Source of the DNA: Brachycybe producta | Taxonomy: Eukaryota; Arthropoda; Diplopoda; Playtdesmida; Andrognathidae | DNA length: 64,000 nucleotides | Direction of reading: 5' to 3' | Assembly (NCBI GenBank): GCA_036925085.1 | Contig: JAUPFP010000016.1 | Span: forward strand, 961,501 to 1,025,500 | In this document: piece after piece, positions 1 to 11,304 of the stretch | Layout: the number at the start of each line of letters is the position of its first letter | Numbering within the stretch: the stretch's first letter is position 1 | The notes under the pieces: generated by a model | The model's database searches: none | Told to the model about the DNA's origin: nothing | The model's input: only the letters and a program-made list of their open reading frames with translations | Translations under genes and position numbers: made by a program

Positions 1-1518
1 AGTACGGAGTTGATGTTCGACAAATACGAACTGACATCAATTAGGGAAAGGTTAATTACGATCAACCGATGATACGTACATCTACGTATTTATATAAGTT
101 CAACTTGTGATTCGTATTCATAGAGTTAGGACGCATGCAATCTATGAAGATCCGTTAAACTGGATGAAAACTACGGATCCATCGCCTAATCTAGGCTACG
201 ACACGGATTTACACGAGTATCTAAAAACGAAGGACAGAGAGGACCCAAAGAAGACTGTGATTGTTATCGACTCTCTCAGTGTTCTACTTCTAACTAATGG
301 GATCGGTTTCGTTTGCAGAATGATGGCAAAGTTGAAGCGAAAGGGTTTGTCAGTAGTATGATTTTACAGCCAGCGATCACTTCGAAACTAATTTTAGCTA
401 ATGGTCTCGTTAAAAGGAGCAATCATCTGTCTTCTTCATTTGGACGTTCATGATGACTACGTAACAAACTCTATAGAACACTTATCTAGTACGATACTAA
501 GGCTGAGTCTCTCTGACCCGAAGTCTGGTTTCGGTCACCCATAAATATCAAACGGGGAAAATAACGAAAGAGGTTCATGTTACTCAGATCCTCCTTTTAG
601 TTTTTTATAAGCAACTTTTAAAAATAAGAGATTTCTAAATTTGTAGAAAGTATTTGTAAAAGAATGCAATAATGATATTTTCACAATTATATTTAGCCTT
701 CAATATGAATTTTAATGGTAGTTTGAAAGAGACCATAATTTGCATTTTTTATGGCTAATTTGTAGGAGTCGATCGATATAGCGACAAGCCGATAGTTAAT
801 GTTTTTAATAACATCGGTCTCTGCATTTTAATATGGCTTATGCTGGTTCTTTTTTTAGTTTAACAAAAATAGAGAATTTAATTAAATTAAATTTTTAATT
901 AAATTAATTTCAGTAATTTTAAATAAACTTTGTTTTATTTATAAAAGTTGCTTCTAAAAAAAGCGAAGCGCCTAAAATTTATTTGGAAAAATACTAACGA
1001 AGCACAAGTAGATTTGTGTGTGTGATTTTGTCGCAATAATAAGTTATCTTTCCTTGTAGCTTGTCAAATTTATGATCTCGTTCAATAAACTCGAAATCTC
1101 CGAACTTACAAAGTCGAATACAGTTACGAGAACAGAAACTGCCGACGAAGAAGTGAGAAAATTTAAATTTACCAGTGATCAAAATCAAATGTGTTAAGAG
1201 TGTTTCTAATAATTGATTTTTTGTAGGTTCACCAGTTGGCATCAAAGTTAACCTTTGCTGTGTCGCTAAAAGAAGAAGAGAAAAAATCAAGAGCAAAGTT
1301 AATCCTGCCATACGAGAGGTGACATTTCCCACTGAAAACAAATCTATCGATCGTTATATTAATTATATTAAGAAATGTTGAAACTTATGTTGTGTAGGGT
1401 GTCATATGCCGCAATGAACAAGAGTGTTCCTAGTACGAGCGGCGGGAAAATCATCTACGAGCCAGATGCTGCAGATGACTTTGACGACGAAGATCCTGAC
1501 GATGACTTGGATTTGTAA
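1..1518 (+). CDS. ELP5: Elongator complex protein 5 (ELP5), 3' part; 5' end outside window
   Basis: ELP5 is a RecA-like subunit of the Elp4-Elp5-Elp6 ring of Elongator, which is needed for wobble-uridine modification of tRNA. Exons I can place are 124-344, about 417-540, 1060-1152, 1227-1318 and 1398-1518. Seen: a segment with EDPLNWMKT, then VIVIDSLSVLLL (the Walker-B-like strand of the family), then CLLHLDVHDD, then KLTFAVSLKEEEKKSRAKL, and the signature acidic tail DDFDDEDPDDDLDL before TAA at 1516-1518. The order and the tail match human ELP5 closely. The 3' end of the second exon is not settled, because no donor keeps phase cleanly. The third exon is open but weakly conserved. A poly(A) signal AATAAA lies at 1584-1589. 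The gene is convergent with MTHFR, about 1.2 kb apart. Confidence 0.85.
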
Positions 1519-2729
1519 TAAGTTACTAATAATGTGCTAACCGACATTTCTAAAGTATTATTTTTCTACTTGATTGTAAATATAATAAAGAAAATTATTT
1601 TATTGTTTGTACGAAGACAGTTGGCTTTATTTGGTTTGTTCTAGCTGCTACAAAAACATAGAACATTCTACATAAAAATTGATCAATAAAAATAACTATT
1701 GTTAGTATTTTTCTTATATCTACACATTACAGAAATCATCAGAACTTTAGCCTTATTTCAACGTTAACCCAAGTACGGATGTCTCATTCTAAAGCATTGT
1801 TTCCACTTGTACTCGTGAGCCTGTAAACATTTTTTTCTATAAAAAGATACACAAAGTCCAAAGCGATTTCTGCGTCTCCATAAATAAATGCACATTTTAG
1901 TGAGGTCTTCATGGGAAGAGGCTGTCCCCCTCCCCACATCTACATCGACTTATTTTCCCCTTCTGTACGTTTGTTTAGGAAGCAACAAATATTTTAATTG
2001 CCTTTTCAAAATTTGCAATTTATTAACAGTATTTTTGTCAAGGTCATGTAACAACACTTGAGTCAAAGTAGAAACGAACCTTTATGAATAGCTTTAAAAT
2101 AATCCACTAGTTAATTTAGAAACTAAATTAGTGCACAATTGTGCTCGTATTATCAACATGATTAAGCAAGAAAATAGCACATTTAACAAGTTTGGCATTT
2201 CAAAAAGCATATTTGATGACTTAGAAAAGAAGATTTCTGGTTGCATTAACGGTATTTAAAAATAATTATTTATGTCTCTTTTTGTTGCTGTTATTTTGAA
2301 ACGGTAGCAAGGAGTATTTGCATCACTCCAGAGAAACATTCATCTTTCATTATATTACAGAGCTGGAAACACATATATGGCTTTCACATAGAAATACATT
2401 TAAATACAAATTACCGGTAAAGTAGACAGTATTGGGAATTAATTTGTCAAAAATAATGTATTCCTGTAATCAAAATACATTATTTTTATAAAGTAATCAG
2501 TAAATCACCACATTTACTTTTGAAACTTTGTATATTTCTAATGGAAACACAATTACTTTTTAATTAGTTTTGCATTCAAATTTCTGTCCTCAAATTGCAG
2601 TAAAAAAAAAAAAGTGATCTGATCATTTCTGATAAAAAAAAGTAAACTCTCGAATCACACAACGATATATCCGATACAATCAAAAGTTACAAAAACGATA
2701 CCACTCTCTATACTTACATGAATTGATTG
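1519..2729. other. Intergenic spacer between ELP5 and MTHFR 3' ends
   Basis: The spacer lies between two convergent genes. It holds the ELP5 poly(A) signal at 1584-1589 and otherwise AT-rich sequence. I see no ORF of substance, RNA gene or clear transposon in it. Confidence 0.6.
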
Positions 2730-5462
2730 TTACTCTTCATTACTTGCTGCATAATCGCTTCGTTCTATTTGCTGTTTCCTTTCAAACATTGCTTCAATGA
2801 CATCCCAGAGGCAACTATCACGAACGAAATCATTATCCACCAGATTTACCAAATAGTAATGATCGCTTATGTAAGCGATCAGATTCCGAGAAGCAGAGTT
2901 CTCGGGATAGAGATGGCCCCACTGTTGCTTCCACAGAGCAAACGCTTCCTCCTGAAAACAAATGAAATTACGTTCTAGCTTCCTGAAAATTCTTTATCTT
3001 TGATGCCGTCGATGGAATGAGAAAATCGCACAACCTTCCAAACTTTAAAGCTGTCTGGATCGACAACTGTTGGTTGAATTATTTCTCGACCTGGAAACAC
3101 CCCCCCAAGTGACCGCAATCGGACGATGTTTGTGACAGTTGGTATAATCTTCGTCACCCTACATAAAGGAAAAAAAAAATTCAAACAAAAGCATCACACG
3201 ATTGAGATGTAACCAGGCTAAATTTTGCTTAAACTCAAGTTCTTAAAGATTCTTCCGAAACACTTTTTCTTTAAATTTATCGCAAGAAAATACAGGATTA
3301 ATTATGAAATAACTTCATTACGAAATATTTTAAAATAAACTTATTTTGGAGCTCTGGTTATTCTGCGTTTCAGAAAAACTGAAAGTGAGTTACAATCTAG
3401 AATAACTTTTTATGGACAAAAATTTAAAAAAAATCTCACCTTTAATTTTCAAAATGACATACAAAGCTTATTTTAAAAGATAACAACGTCAAAGTATGCT
3501 TAAGTGATTGAGCTACCCTTATAGTTGCAAAAACACTAAACTTTTCTTTATGTTTTACTTCATTTACAGTTTAAAACAACCTTAAAACTCTCGTCATAGA
3601 AGTTCCTTTTCATAGGAATCGTCATAAAAATGCCATTATCATTCATGCTTAAAACTTTGTTAAGGAAAATCAATGCTGGTTACATCATATGAAATAACCA
3701 TTAACCTTCCCAATGCTCCAGCATACCTTGTTATTTATAATATGGTAATTAACAGTAGGAAACCTCGGAAGAACTTCCATCAAAGCAACGACATTTTCTT
3801 TGCAAGTGAAAAATTCCAAATATGCCTGTCAAAATTTAAGTTACAAAATAAATAATTTTATCAATAGAAAACGTTAAAAAGAGATCAACTTTTTGATAAA
3901 TGTATCCTCCAGGTTGACCCCATCCTACAACAGGATCAGAAGATGGAAGACCGTTAACGTTTGGCTGCGAATTAATTGTCAGCACTCCACGTTTGTTCAC
4001 ACTTATCAACTGTGCCTGAAGAACATTCGTCTCCGGACGAAGTTCGTCATCGTTCCACGGAATGCGAGTCACCTGAACGAGCGAGTTTTTAGATTAAGAA
4101 ACTATTGACGTTATGCTGATTTCGATTTGAATCGCTCAAGAATCCCTTTGAAAAATAATTTGAAATTTTTTTTTGTCTAAATTAATTAGATAAAAATGTT
4201 TACAAAATTAATTTAAACAACGTTAAAACCCACAATAAATAACGAATAATAATAATAATAAAAAAAAATTCGCCACCATGATTCAAGTGATTCAGAACGT
4301 AAAGATAAGAAAAAAACAAAAACCTTTATGTTATTCTTGTTGCATTCCATCGAAACATAACACGAAAAAACATCAAACACATCTTGTTCGCATGTTAATT
4401 CTTCACTCCACATCTGCAACAGTTCATCATTACTACTTTTACTTTGCATAAAGAACAGATAATAATCCTTCAGATCTCCAAAAGCCGGAGAATCCGAACT
4501 TCCCCAACGACCGTTCGGAAACTCGTCCCAATTCTGAGTCCGATAAATGTAACTCCTTGGACGAGATGACCAGAAAATGGGTCTCACATCCTCGCTACAC
4601 CTTCTCGCATTTGCAGCCACCTTCCAAGGAAGAGACCTTCTTACGTCCTCGCACCAGAGACCGACTTTACGCAAGATTGTAATCGCAGCAAACTCGCGAT
4701 TCAAAGTGTATATATGAATTCCAGGAACGCGATCGTCGGCCAACAGTTCGTTAATCATATCGACGGTTAAAGATATTCCGTAATTACGGATCGCTTCATC
4801 GTTATCTTTCAAAGTCTGAACACAATCGAGAACTTTTTCAGGTATGTCTACTTTAGAAAGCCTCATGATGTGTTTCAACGACTCATAATTCTACCCTCAG
4901 AAAAGAATACATGCAAATTAAAAACTATGAAAAAAATGAACCCTTTAAGAGGCTAGAAACACTCCAATGTGCACGTAGCTGCATGACGTCATCGACGCAA
5001 TGTTAAGTGAAAAATTTGATGCCTTCAAAAACATGGTATCGATTCTGGCCCCCTTTTACTCTTTCAAAGTGAGTGTTGAAAAATAATTCAAATCGCAATC
5101 GCTTCTTGAATATTGTGTAGCCAGGTATTCATTTTTTTGTTGTAATATTCTAAGGACTTTTTATTGATTTACACGAATTTACTCGACAAAAGGTCCACTT
5201 TGCCAACTAGGTTACTGGATCTTCAGAAACGTTTTCAAGCATTCAGAAAAAAAAGTATGCGTATTCTTTAAAATGTGCATCAGATAATTTCATGATGTTT
5301 CTAATTACCATTTGGTTGCTGGAGTCATTTGAGTAACTTTGCAACCGAAAAATTAACCACGTTTCACAGCAAGTGCAACTCAAAGTGTCTAGGGCTCTCA
5401 AAAATAAGCTCCGATTAAGGTTTACCTGAATGGGCATAATGCCATCCACAAAGGATTCATTC
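2730..5462 (-). CDS. MTHFR: Methylenetetrahydrofolate reductase, C-terminal half only, with a frameshift
   Basis: MTHFR reduces 5,10-methylenetetrahydrofolate to 5-methyltetrahydrofolate. The part present is the end of the catalytic domain plus the linker and SAM-binding regulatory domain. Exons in transcript order: about 5462-5426 (ending DGIMPIQ), 4890-4324 ([31 protein letters not shown]), 4072-3890 ([21 protein letters not shown]), 3825-3727 (AYLEFF...NYHI), 3158-3035 ([14 protein letters not shown]) and 2951-2730 ([11 protein letters not shown], stop TAA). Junction phases agree, and the protein follows human MTHFR almost residue by residue. Oddities: the exon at 3158-3035 has seven Gs (plus-strand Cs at 3100-3106) where six keep frame. 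The first exon has no acceptor AG and an in-frame TGA just upstream. No sequence for the N-terminal TIM barrel was found before RCC2. It may be a pseudogene, a deletion haplotype or an assembly error. Confidence 0.9.
3355..3545. repeat. Degenerate palindromic MITE, family B, in MTHFR intron
   Basis: The right end reads GATTGAGCTACCCTTATAG and continues to AAACACT, matching the inverted terminus of family B (GTGTTTTAGAAACTAGAAGG facing its complement). The left end is decayed. It lies between the two MTHFR exons at 3158 and 3727. Confidence 0.5.
4945..5400. repeat. Palindromic element, family A, in MTHFR intron
   Basis: The sequence shares stretches such as the AACATGG-TC/A-TCGATTCTGGCC run, TGTGTAGCCAGGTATT and the end ...ATTAACCACGTTTCAC with the better-preserved copies at 55790-56640 and 58485-59300. 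It fills the intron between the DGIMPIQ exon and the next MTHFR exon. Confidence 0.6.
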
Positions 5463-5784
5463 AACAATCATGTCACGGTCACGTGTTATGTCACGGCCAT
5501 TTTGGATCCACTTAACCCATTTGTCATCATAACAATTAATAACTATATAATTGCAATTTCTTTTCATCGGTATTTCAGTTGATATTTCATGAAACAACTC
5601 AAATATATTTCTTTAAAAATACTTTATAATTTGTATAAAAATGCACTTAAATTACAAAAAAAAAACCATGACAACCTCACAAAGTTTCATAAATGTGGAA
5701 GAGAAAATAGCTATTCAAACTAGGTGATATTTCGCATACTGCTAGCCTCAGTGTACAAGCCTTTTCACGAATCCAACTTTTGTC

Positions 5785-8700
5785 TTACAGGAGGAGGCTA
5801 GTCGTGAGACAAATAGCAAATTTCTCCGATAGCTGTTTTCTCTGTATATACAGAGTGTCTCCAAAACCCCAATAGTAGCACCTTTTCTTGCTGTCCAAGG
5901 CCACCTGCAGATTTCAAAATTATCAACAACAACGGTTATCCAGTTACACCTACAACTACTACCGTGTGATTAGGTCCACACGAAATCGAAACGATGTGGA
6001 CATCGTCTACAGGAATAACATGACCCTCTCTTGTTCTCTCAACGTATATCATTATTCTACGAGGAACTAGTTCGCAGCGATAGGCCAGACGATTACTCGT
6101 GACGAAATATCGCCCATCCGTATTATGACCTATAAATGGAAAAAAAAAATCGCTGGTTGTTACTGACTTATTTTGTTAAACCTTAAAAAATTGAAACAAT
6201 TTTTGGTGATGGGATTTTTTTAAAATCGCACCACCAAAAATTGTTTCAATGAAAAATATTTCAATGGATAAATACTTTTGAAATACGTCAAAATAATACT
6301 GAACACGTAACAACTTATTTAATAAGTTCCAACCTCCAACAAATGCTAAAATTAGCAAAATGATATTAGATACACATTGTAAAACTAATACTTTTTCTAC
6401 TTTGCCCAACTATTGTTGGGAAGTTTGTTAATACACCACTTGTTCCTCATAACAAACAAACTGAACACTTCCAGCAAACGTATAGCAAACGTGCACTTTT
6501 GGGCAAAGTTACACTGCTGTGCAAAGTTACCCACCAAGTACCAAAATTCACAAATAAAATAGTCTCAAGTATTTACTAAACAGTAAATTATCGTTTTTGT
6601 CAGGCATTTCAAGCCCAATAAGTGTTATAAAGTATTTAATATGAGGGCAACCTCCAAAGTACATTGATAATTTGATATTGCAATGGGAGTATGCAATTCA
6701 CTTGTTTTTCTTTCAGGATTGACTAATCCCAGAATCCAACAAATCGAGGAATTCAGTGAACCCCAATGTCCACTTCGCCCAGGACTTTACCAAGCCACAA
6801 GGTCCACTGAACCTAGGTAAATGGCAAACAAACAAGAGCGCAAAAAGCAAGGACGCGATATGCAATATTTACCCCTGAATGGGCACAAACGATGTCACAG
6901 CAAAATGGCGACTAAAAATTAAGATATCGCCGTTGCTCAATGATACTAAAACAATGAATGTCAAATTAAAAAGGACCACTTGCGTTTGAATTTCCCTAAC
7001 TTGTTATTAATGGTATGACCTGGGCAACGTATCGACTCATACAATACATAAGTGTGCCCATAAAAAAGTTCTGCTACAAAAATAAGATTAACACCAAACT
7101 AACTACCTAGCTGTCCGTATTCTGGGCAGCCAAACGAACAGACGTTCCCCTTTGCGTCAACAATCATGCTGAATTCACCTCCACAAGATAACGTAACGAT
7201 GGGTCGTCCCTTGTACGCTATCTGCACGAAACAAGATACAAACAGACGCAAAATAACATCGTATAGCTTAATAAACAATACTTAAATAAAGAGCCGAAAA
7301 TACAAAAAAAAAAGATAAAAGCTTCAATGCAGTAGCCACAACAGCAAAGTGAAACTGATTGGTTAGAACATGTAATTATATATAATCTCACCTTCTGAGG
7401 CGAAGTGACCATTGGACTATTACTGCCAACTCCACACTGTCCATTCTTATTGTCTCCAAAACTATAAACATGGCCATGATCTGAAACAATAACACAGCAA
7501 ACGGATCCGTTCCCGTATTACATGCAAATGCTATTTACGAAATACATAGAAAGTGAGCAAGCATTCGTCGTTAATTACTTCCGAGGCTGTTAACCAAAAT
7601 TATAGAAGAAAAAGCCAATAAAATATTAATCACTGTTAATTTTGTTAAAATGGTCTACAACCATTAATTAATATAAAGATACACTGGACCAAACAGTTTT
7701 GTAAGGTGCGTTCGCAAACATACATTACATAATTTAGAATAAAAGCTTAAAACATACCTTTCAATCGCTTTCAAACTACAGGAATACGCAATTCAAACAA
7801 ACAAAATCGTCTATTGAAAAGTTTGTCATTCTAAACAATTTACAAAATTACGTTTCAGACAATTCCATTAACAGGATTTTTTAAAAATTCTCCCTCGTAT
7901 TGTACACTTGCGAATGCACCCTTAAACCTGTGCTTTAAACAAAACCAAAGTTAAAATCTTTGTTGTTGTGGCTACCTAACGAAAGCAAACTTAAAGTGTT
8001 GTAGGTAGTCATCAATAAAATACAGTGCAATAACTAGCAATACTGAATTAAAAACGAAAGTGATTCGTAGTCTATACAGAAAACAAAGACAGAAAGAGAG
8101 AAAATTAGAAAATATTTGGAAACCAGGATTGATGACTTCATTTAGAAAGAAACTCAAGAGTATTGTATCTCTCTCTCTCTCTCTCTCTCTTCACTCTCCT
8201 GTAATCCGCTAGTGTACTTTCAGAGTTCCCACTAAACATTTATTTTCATCATGACAGTTTTTTTACAGGTTTTTCCGGATCATTTTCTCTATTTTTCCAA
8301 TAAAAGGTAGCCTAATCTCAAAAGCACAAAACTGTGTTGAAGCTTTGAACGTGAACACAGCGAACGACTATTTTAAATTTCTGATGTATGCAATTGAAAT
8401 TAATAAAAAAACATTGCCATTAATTTTTCCTCCTGAGTTTTCCACTTTTTCCTTTTCCCCATACATAAATTCAGCGAGTTTTTTCTTTAGTATATTCTCA
8501 AAAATTTAAATCATATTTCAAATTCCCTGAGAATTGCAGGCATTCCATGTTAGTGAGAACCCCATTGAAGAAAAAGACGTGATTTTCAGATCTCACCTTG
8601 GAAGGAACTAAAACTCCCGACGTCTGAGTTCCTAACCCACATTGCCCTTGACTGTTGTCACCAAAGCTCATCACATGACCATGTTCTAAGGAACAACAAG

Positions 8701-9594
8701 AAAAAAAGAAGAGAAAAAAACAACAAGAGAGCAAAGATTCGTTGCTGTAATATTTTCAGAAAACGTTAAAAAAAAACTTCTAAAGATCTCGTTACGATTC
8801 TGAGTTCACCACAATTATGGTCCAGTGTATCTAAATGTTATTATTTTAAAAAAGCTAGCTAGTAAACCTTAAAACGAAGCTCGTATAATCTTTTAAAATA
8901 AACGTAAAAAATAAATATACAAACCAGTGAGAACGAGCGTGTGAGAACGTCCACACGCAGCATCGACAGCAACAACGTCCCGAAGACCTTCGACGTAAGC
9001 GGGATTGTCCTTCCGTTTCGTATCACCGTGTCCCAATTGTCCTTTATCGTTACGTCCTATGAAAACAACAAAAACAACTGATGCAGTCGCATTCTTTTTC
9101 GTATTGCTACTACTAGTTTTCCAAGTTTCTTTTAACCCCAAGTCATGACTTTTCCATCTTCTGTGATGATGACGTTGTGACTTGCAGAGTTTCCAGAGAT
9201 CGCCTTCCGAACTCTGATTCCCTTCAGCGCTTGGAGACGATGAGGACCATAGAGGTTACGCTCAGGTTTCGTATTGGCTGAAACATAAAAAGGGATTAAT
9301 TTGAAAACAACCAAGCAAACCTCCCCATGAATAAGACATCCGTAAAACGCAGCAATCACAGAAATCTAGAAAAAAAGAACAACAATTTCTGCAGGACTTT
9401 TTCTCTTTTTAGCAGTTTTTCGGTTGGTTCTCATGGTTTCCTGCAGATGCTTCTTAATTTCTTGCCGTTTCTGCGTTTTAGAGGTGAATCGAGATTTACA
9501 AATAACGACACTTACAACGTTTACGACCCAACTGGTCCCAGTTCGTTCCACCACAAAACAGAAGCGTTCCACAATTCTCATTCAACGGAATTCT
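5785..9594 (-). CDS. RCC2: RCC2/TD-60 homologue (RCC1-like beta propeller), lacking start exon and C-terminal third
   Basis: RCC2 is an RCC1-superfamily propeller tied to mitotic centromeres, the chromosomal passenger complex and small GTPases. Exons in transcript order: 9594-9516 (GTNWDQLGRK), 9277-9137 (NLYGPHRLQALKGIRVRK), 9056-8925 (RNDKGQLGHGDTKR, CGRSHTLVLT), then either 8685-8597 or 7480-7392, then 7221-7107 (CGGEFSMIVDAKGN, CPEYGQL), 6129-5963 (RCELVPRR, ISCGPNHT) and 5904-5785 (LDSKKRCYYWGFG). Phases agree throughout. Human RCC2 continues about 170 residues after WGFG. Here the frame runs into about 20 unrelated residues and stops at 5785-5787. No ATG exon was recognised upstream of 9594, and the leading Lys-rich tail typical of RCC2 was not found. 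Its broken 3' end faces the broken 5' end of MTHFR. Confidence 0.85.
7392..7480 (-). CDS. RCC2: RCC2 alternative exon, version 2 (89 nt)
   Basis: It follows a TTTCAG acceptor and ends at a GTGAGA donor. It encodes DHGHVYSFGDNKNGQCGVG and eleven more residues. By eye 17 of 30 residues match the exon at 8597-8685. It enters in phase 1 and leaves in phase 0 like its twin. Because 89 is not a multiple of three, joining both exons would shift the frame, so only one can be used per protein. Confidence 0.85.
8169..8191. repeat. (TC)n microsatellite in the long intron between the two RCC2 alternative exons
   Basis: An uninterrupted CT dinucleotide run on the plus strand; in the RCC2 transcript it reads (GA)n. 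It lies in the 1.1-kb intron between the alternative exons. Confidence 0.85.
8597..8685 (-). CDS. RCC2: RCC2 alternative exon, version 1 (89 nt)
   Basis: The exon is flanked by an AG acceptor and a GTGAGA donor. It enters in phase 1 (codon split G|AA) and leaves in phase 0. It encodes EHGHVMSFGDNSQGQCGLG and eleven more residues, an RCC1-type blade equivalent to human ETGSVFAFGENKMGQLGLG. It has the same length and phases as the exon at 7392-7480. Confidence 0.85.
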
Positions 9595-10550
9595 CTGTAT
9601 ATAGTTTAAATACTCAATTAATTTCAGGTTAAATGTTTATTGTATTTGACAACATTTTACAGAAGTTGGCATCTACATAATATTTGAAACTACACAAAGC
9701 GACACGGCACACTGCCCTTGCACGATCTTTGTTCTACATACACACACACTATAGGGTTGTAGTAATTTGCCAAGAATAGCAAAGAGGAGGATTGCCTCAA
9801 TAGAATTTTTCTTTTTTTTATTCCCACTTAAAAACTAAGGTCTGATTCACACGGAACACTTTGGTTGCCACAGAAGTGATCCATTAATTACTATGGAGGT
9901 GTTCACATGAGACACCGCCCCCTTTTTTCTCTACAGTGTCGATGGAGTGTTTGAATTCAGCCACGAGTGGTGAACACCATTCTGCTGGCAATGGTGACCA
10001 AGGTCGTCCTGTGGAATGTACTGGGCAGCATTTCATTGTTTCCTATGTTGGTCCCGTGTGAAGCAAGCCGCGTCAAACACTTCCAGCTACTTTTAGGAAG
10101 CAAATTATTGTTTTAGAAAATGTGTATCAAGTATAATTAATTTTCCAGATAAGACATTTAATGTTACACGTTTAATAGAAGTTGGAATGTGAAAATATGT
10201 GATTTTGTCATTCAAGTTGTTTAAATTTCCCACCAAATAATATGAATTTTTTTCCTTTTTTCAAAAGTTTATATAAAATTCATTTCTAAAGCTATCGTTA
10301 TGAAAATACGGTCATTCTTTTCCTTGTTTGTTCTAATTTACAATTAAGTTTTGATTTACTTTTATATCAAGTTCTGAAAATTGCATAATTGAACGGAGAA
10401 ACGTCTTATCGCAAACCAAATCCTTTTAGCAATATGACGTCTTGCGCAGATCAAGCAAACGGTAGTCGCTATCTGCGCACGCTCATGGACCCTCCTCCCC
10501 CTCCCCCCCTCTATCGAGCAATCCTCTTCTCTTTAATATTCCTGAGTTCT
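9595..10550. other. Divergent intergenic region upstream of RCC2
   Basis: The region should contain the RCC2 first exon and promoter, but I could not identify an ATG exon. At about 9842-10070 a weak inverted repeat (TCTGATTCACACGG ... CCCGTGTGAAGCAAG) suggests another MITE. The rest is AT-rich with a C-rich run near 10490-10511. Confidence 0.45.
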
Positions 10551-11240
10551 ATGGAAGCCCGTTTGGGACATTTCGCACAATAATTTACGTTCAATAATAT
10601 TGCGTGCGCGCTCAATAATATTGTGCACACGCACAATAATATTGCGCGCACACACACAATAATATTGCGCACACACACACAATAATATTGTGCACACACG
10701 CTCAATAATATTGTGCGCACACGCTCAATAACATTGTGCACACACACACACAATAATATCTTACGTTTGTTCTTAGCCACCTTATATTATATACCTACGA
10801 ATACGAAGCCGCATAAGTGACAGGTAGTTAGAAATAGGTGAAAACTTCAGTTGGCTCCGCCCTTGTTATGACGACTGGCAACTTCTAATTGGCTGGTTAT
10901 GAAGTCTGACGTCATATGCTCTGCCCTTTTCAACGTCAGATTACAAAACCAGCTAATTAGAAGTTGCCATTCGTCATAACAAGGGCGGAGCCAACTGAAG
11001 TTTTCACCTATTTCTAACTGCCTGTCCATAAGTGTGGCCGTATCTTTTTTTGGCGCCATAAGTGGTGCCTTAAGTGTGGCCATGTCTTTTTTTTTAACTT
11101 TATTTAATTTTGTGTATGTCCTTTACATGGCTTCGTACACAATATTATTGTGAGTTTGTGCACAATATTATTGTGCGCGTACGCAATATAATAATATTGT
11201 ACATAAATTATTGTGCGAAATGTCCCAAACGGGCTTCCAT
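10551..11240. repeat. Foldback element with internal CAATAATATTG tandem repeats
   Basis: The arms ATGGAAGCCCGTTTGGGACA (10551 onward) and their complement (ending 11240) define an inverted repeat of about 690 bp. Inside both arms are repeats of CAATAATATTG joined by GTGCGCACACGC-like spacers (10593-10760 and 11125-11205). A separate 206-bp MITE of family C sits in the middle. The short minus-strand ORF here only translates the repeats. Confidence 0.85.
10820..11025. repeat. Palindromic MITE, family C (copy 1), nested in the foldback element
   Basis: Nearly perfect inverted halves starting ACAGGTAGTTAGAAATAGG and ending with the complement CCTATTTCTAACTGCCTGT. Each arm carries GTTGGCTCCGCCCTTGTTAT. 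Four other copies lie in the window at 14069, 30070, 31945 and 32318. Confidence 0.9.
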
Positions 11241-11304
11241 ACCAGATGGCGTATCCTGCCGTATTGAGATGGGAGAAAAGTAAACTACTGAAGTAACGTT
11301 AGGG

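Noticed and set aside
4213-4320. Apparent extension of the MTHFR frame past 4324 with Phe/Tyr-rich residues
   Set aside because: The conserved protein stops at a GT donor after 4324 and resumes at 4072; the extension is intron read-through.
9366-9632. ORFs on both strands at 9327-9632
   Set aside because: The real coding frame here is the RCC2 exon 9594-9516 in another frame (GTNWDQLGRK).
10511-10780. 89-residue minus-strand ORF rich in VCVHN/ILLCV repeats
   Set aside because: It only translates the CAATAATATTG tandem repeat; no gene evidence.
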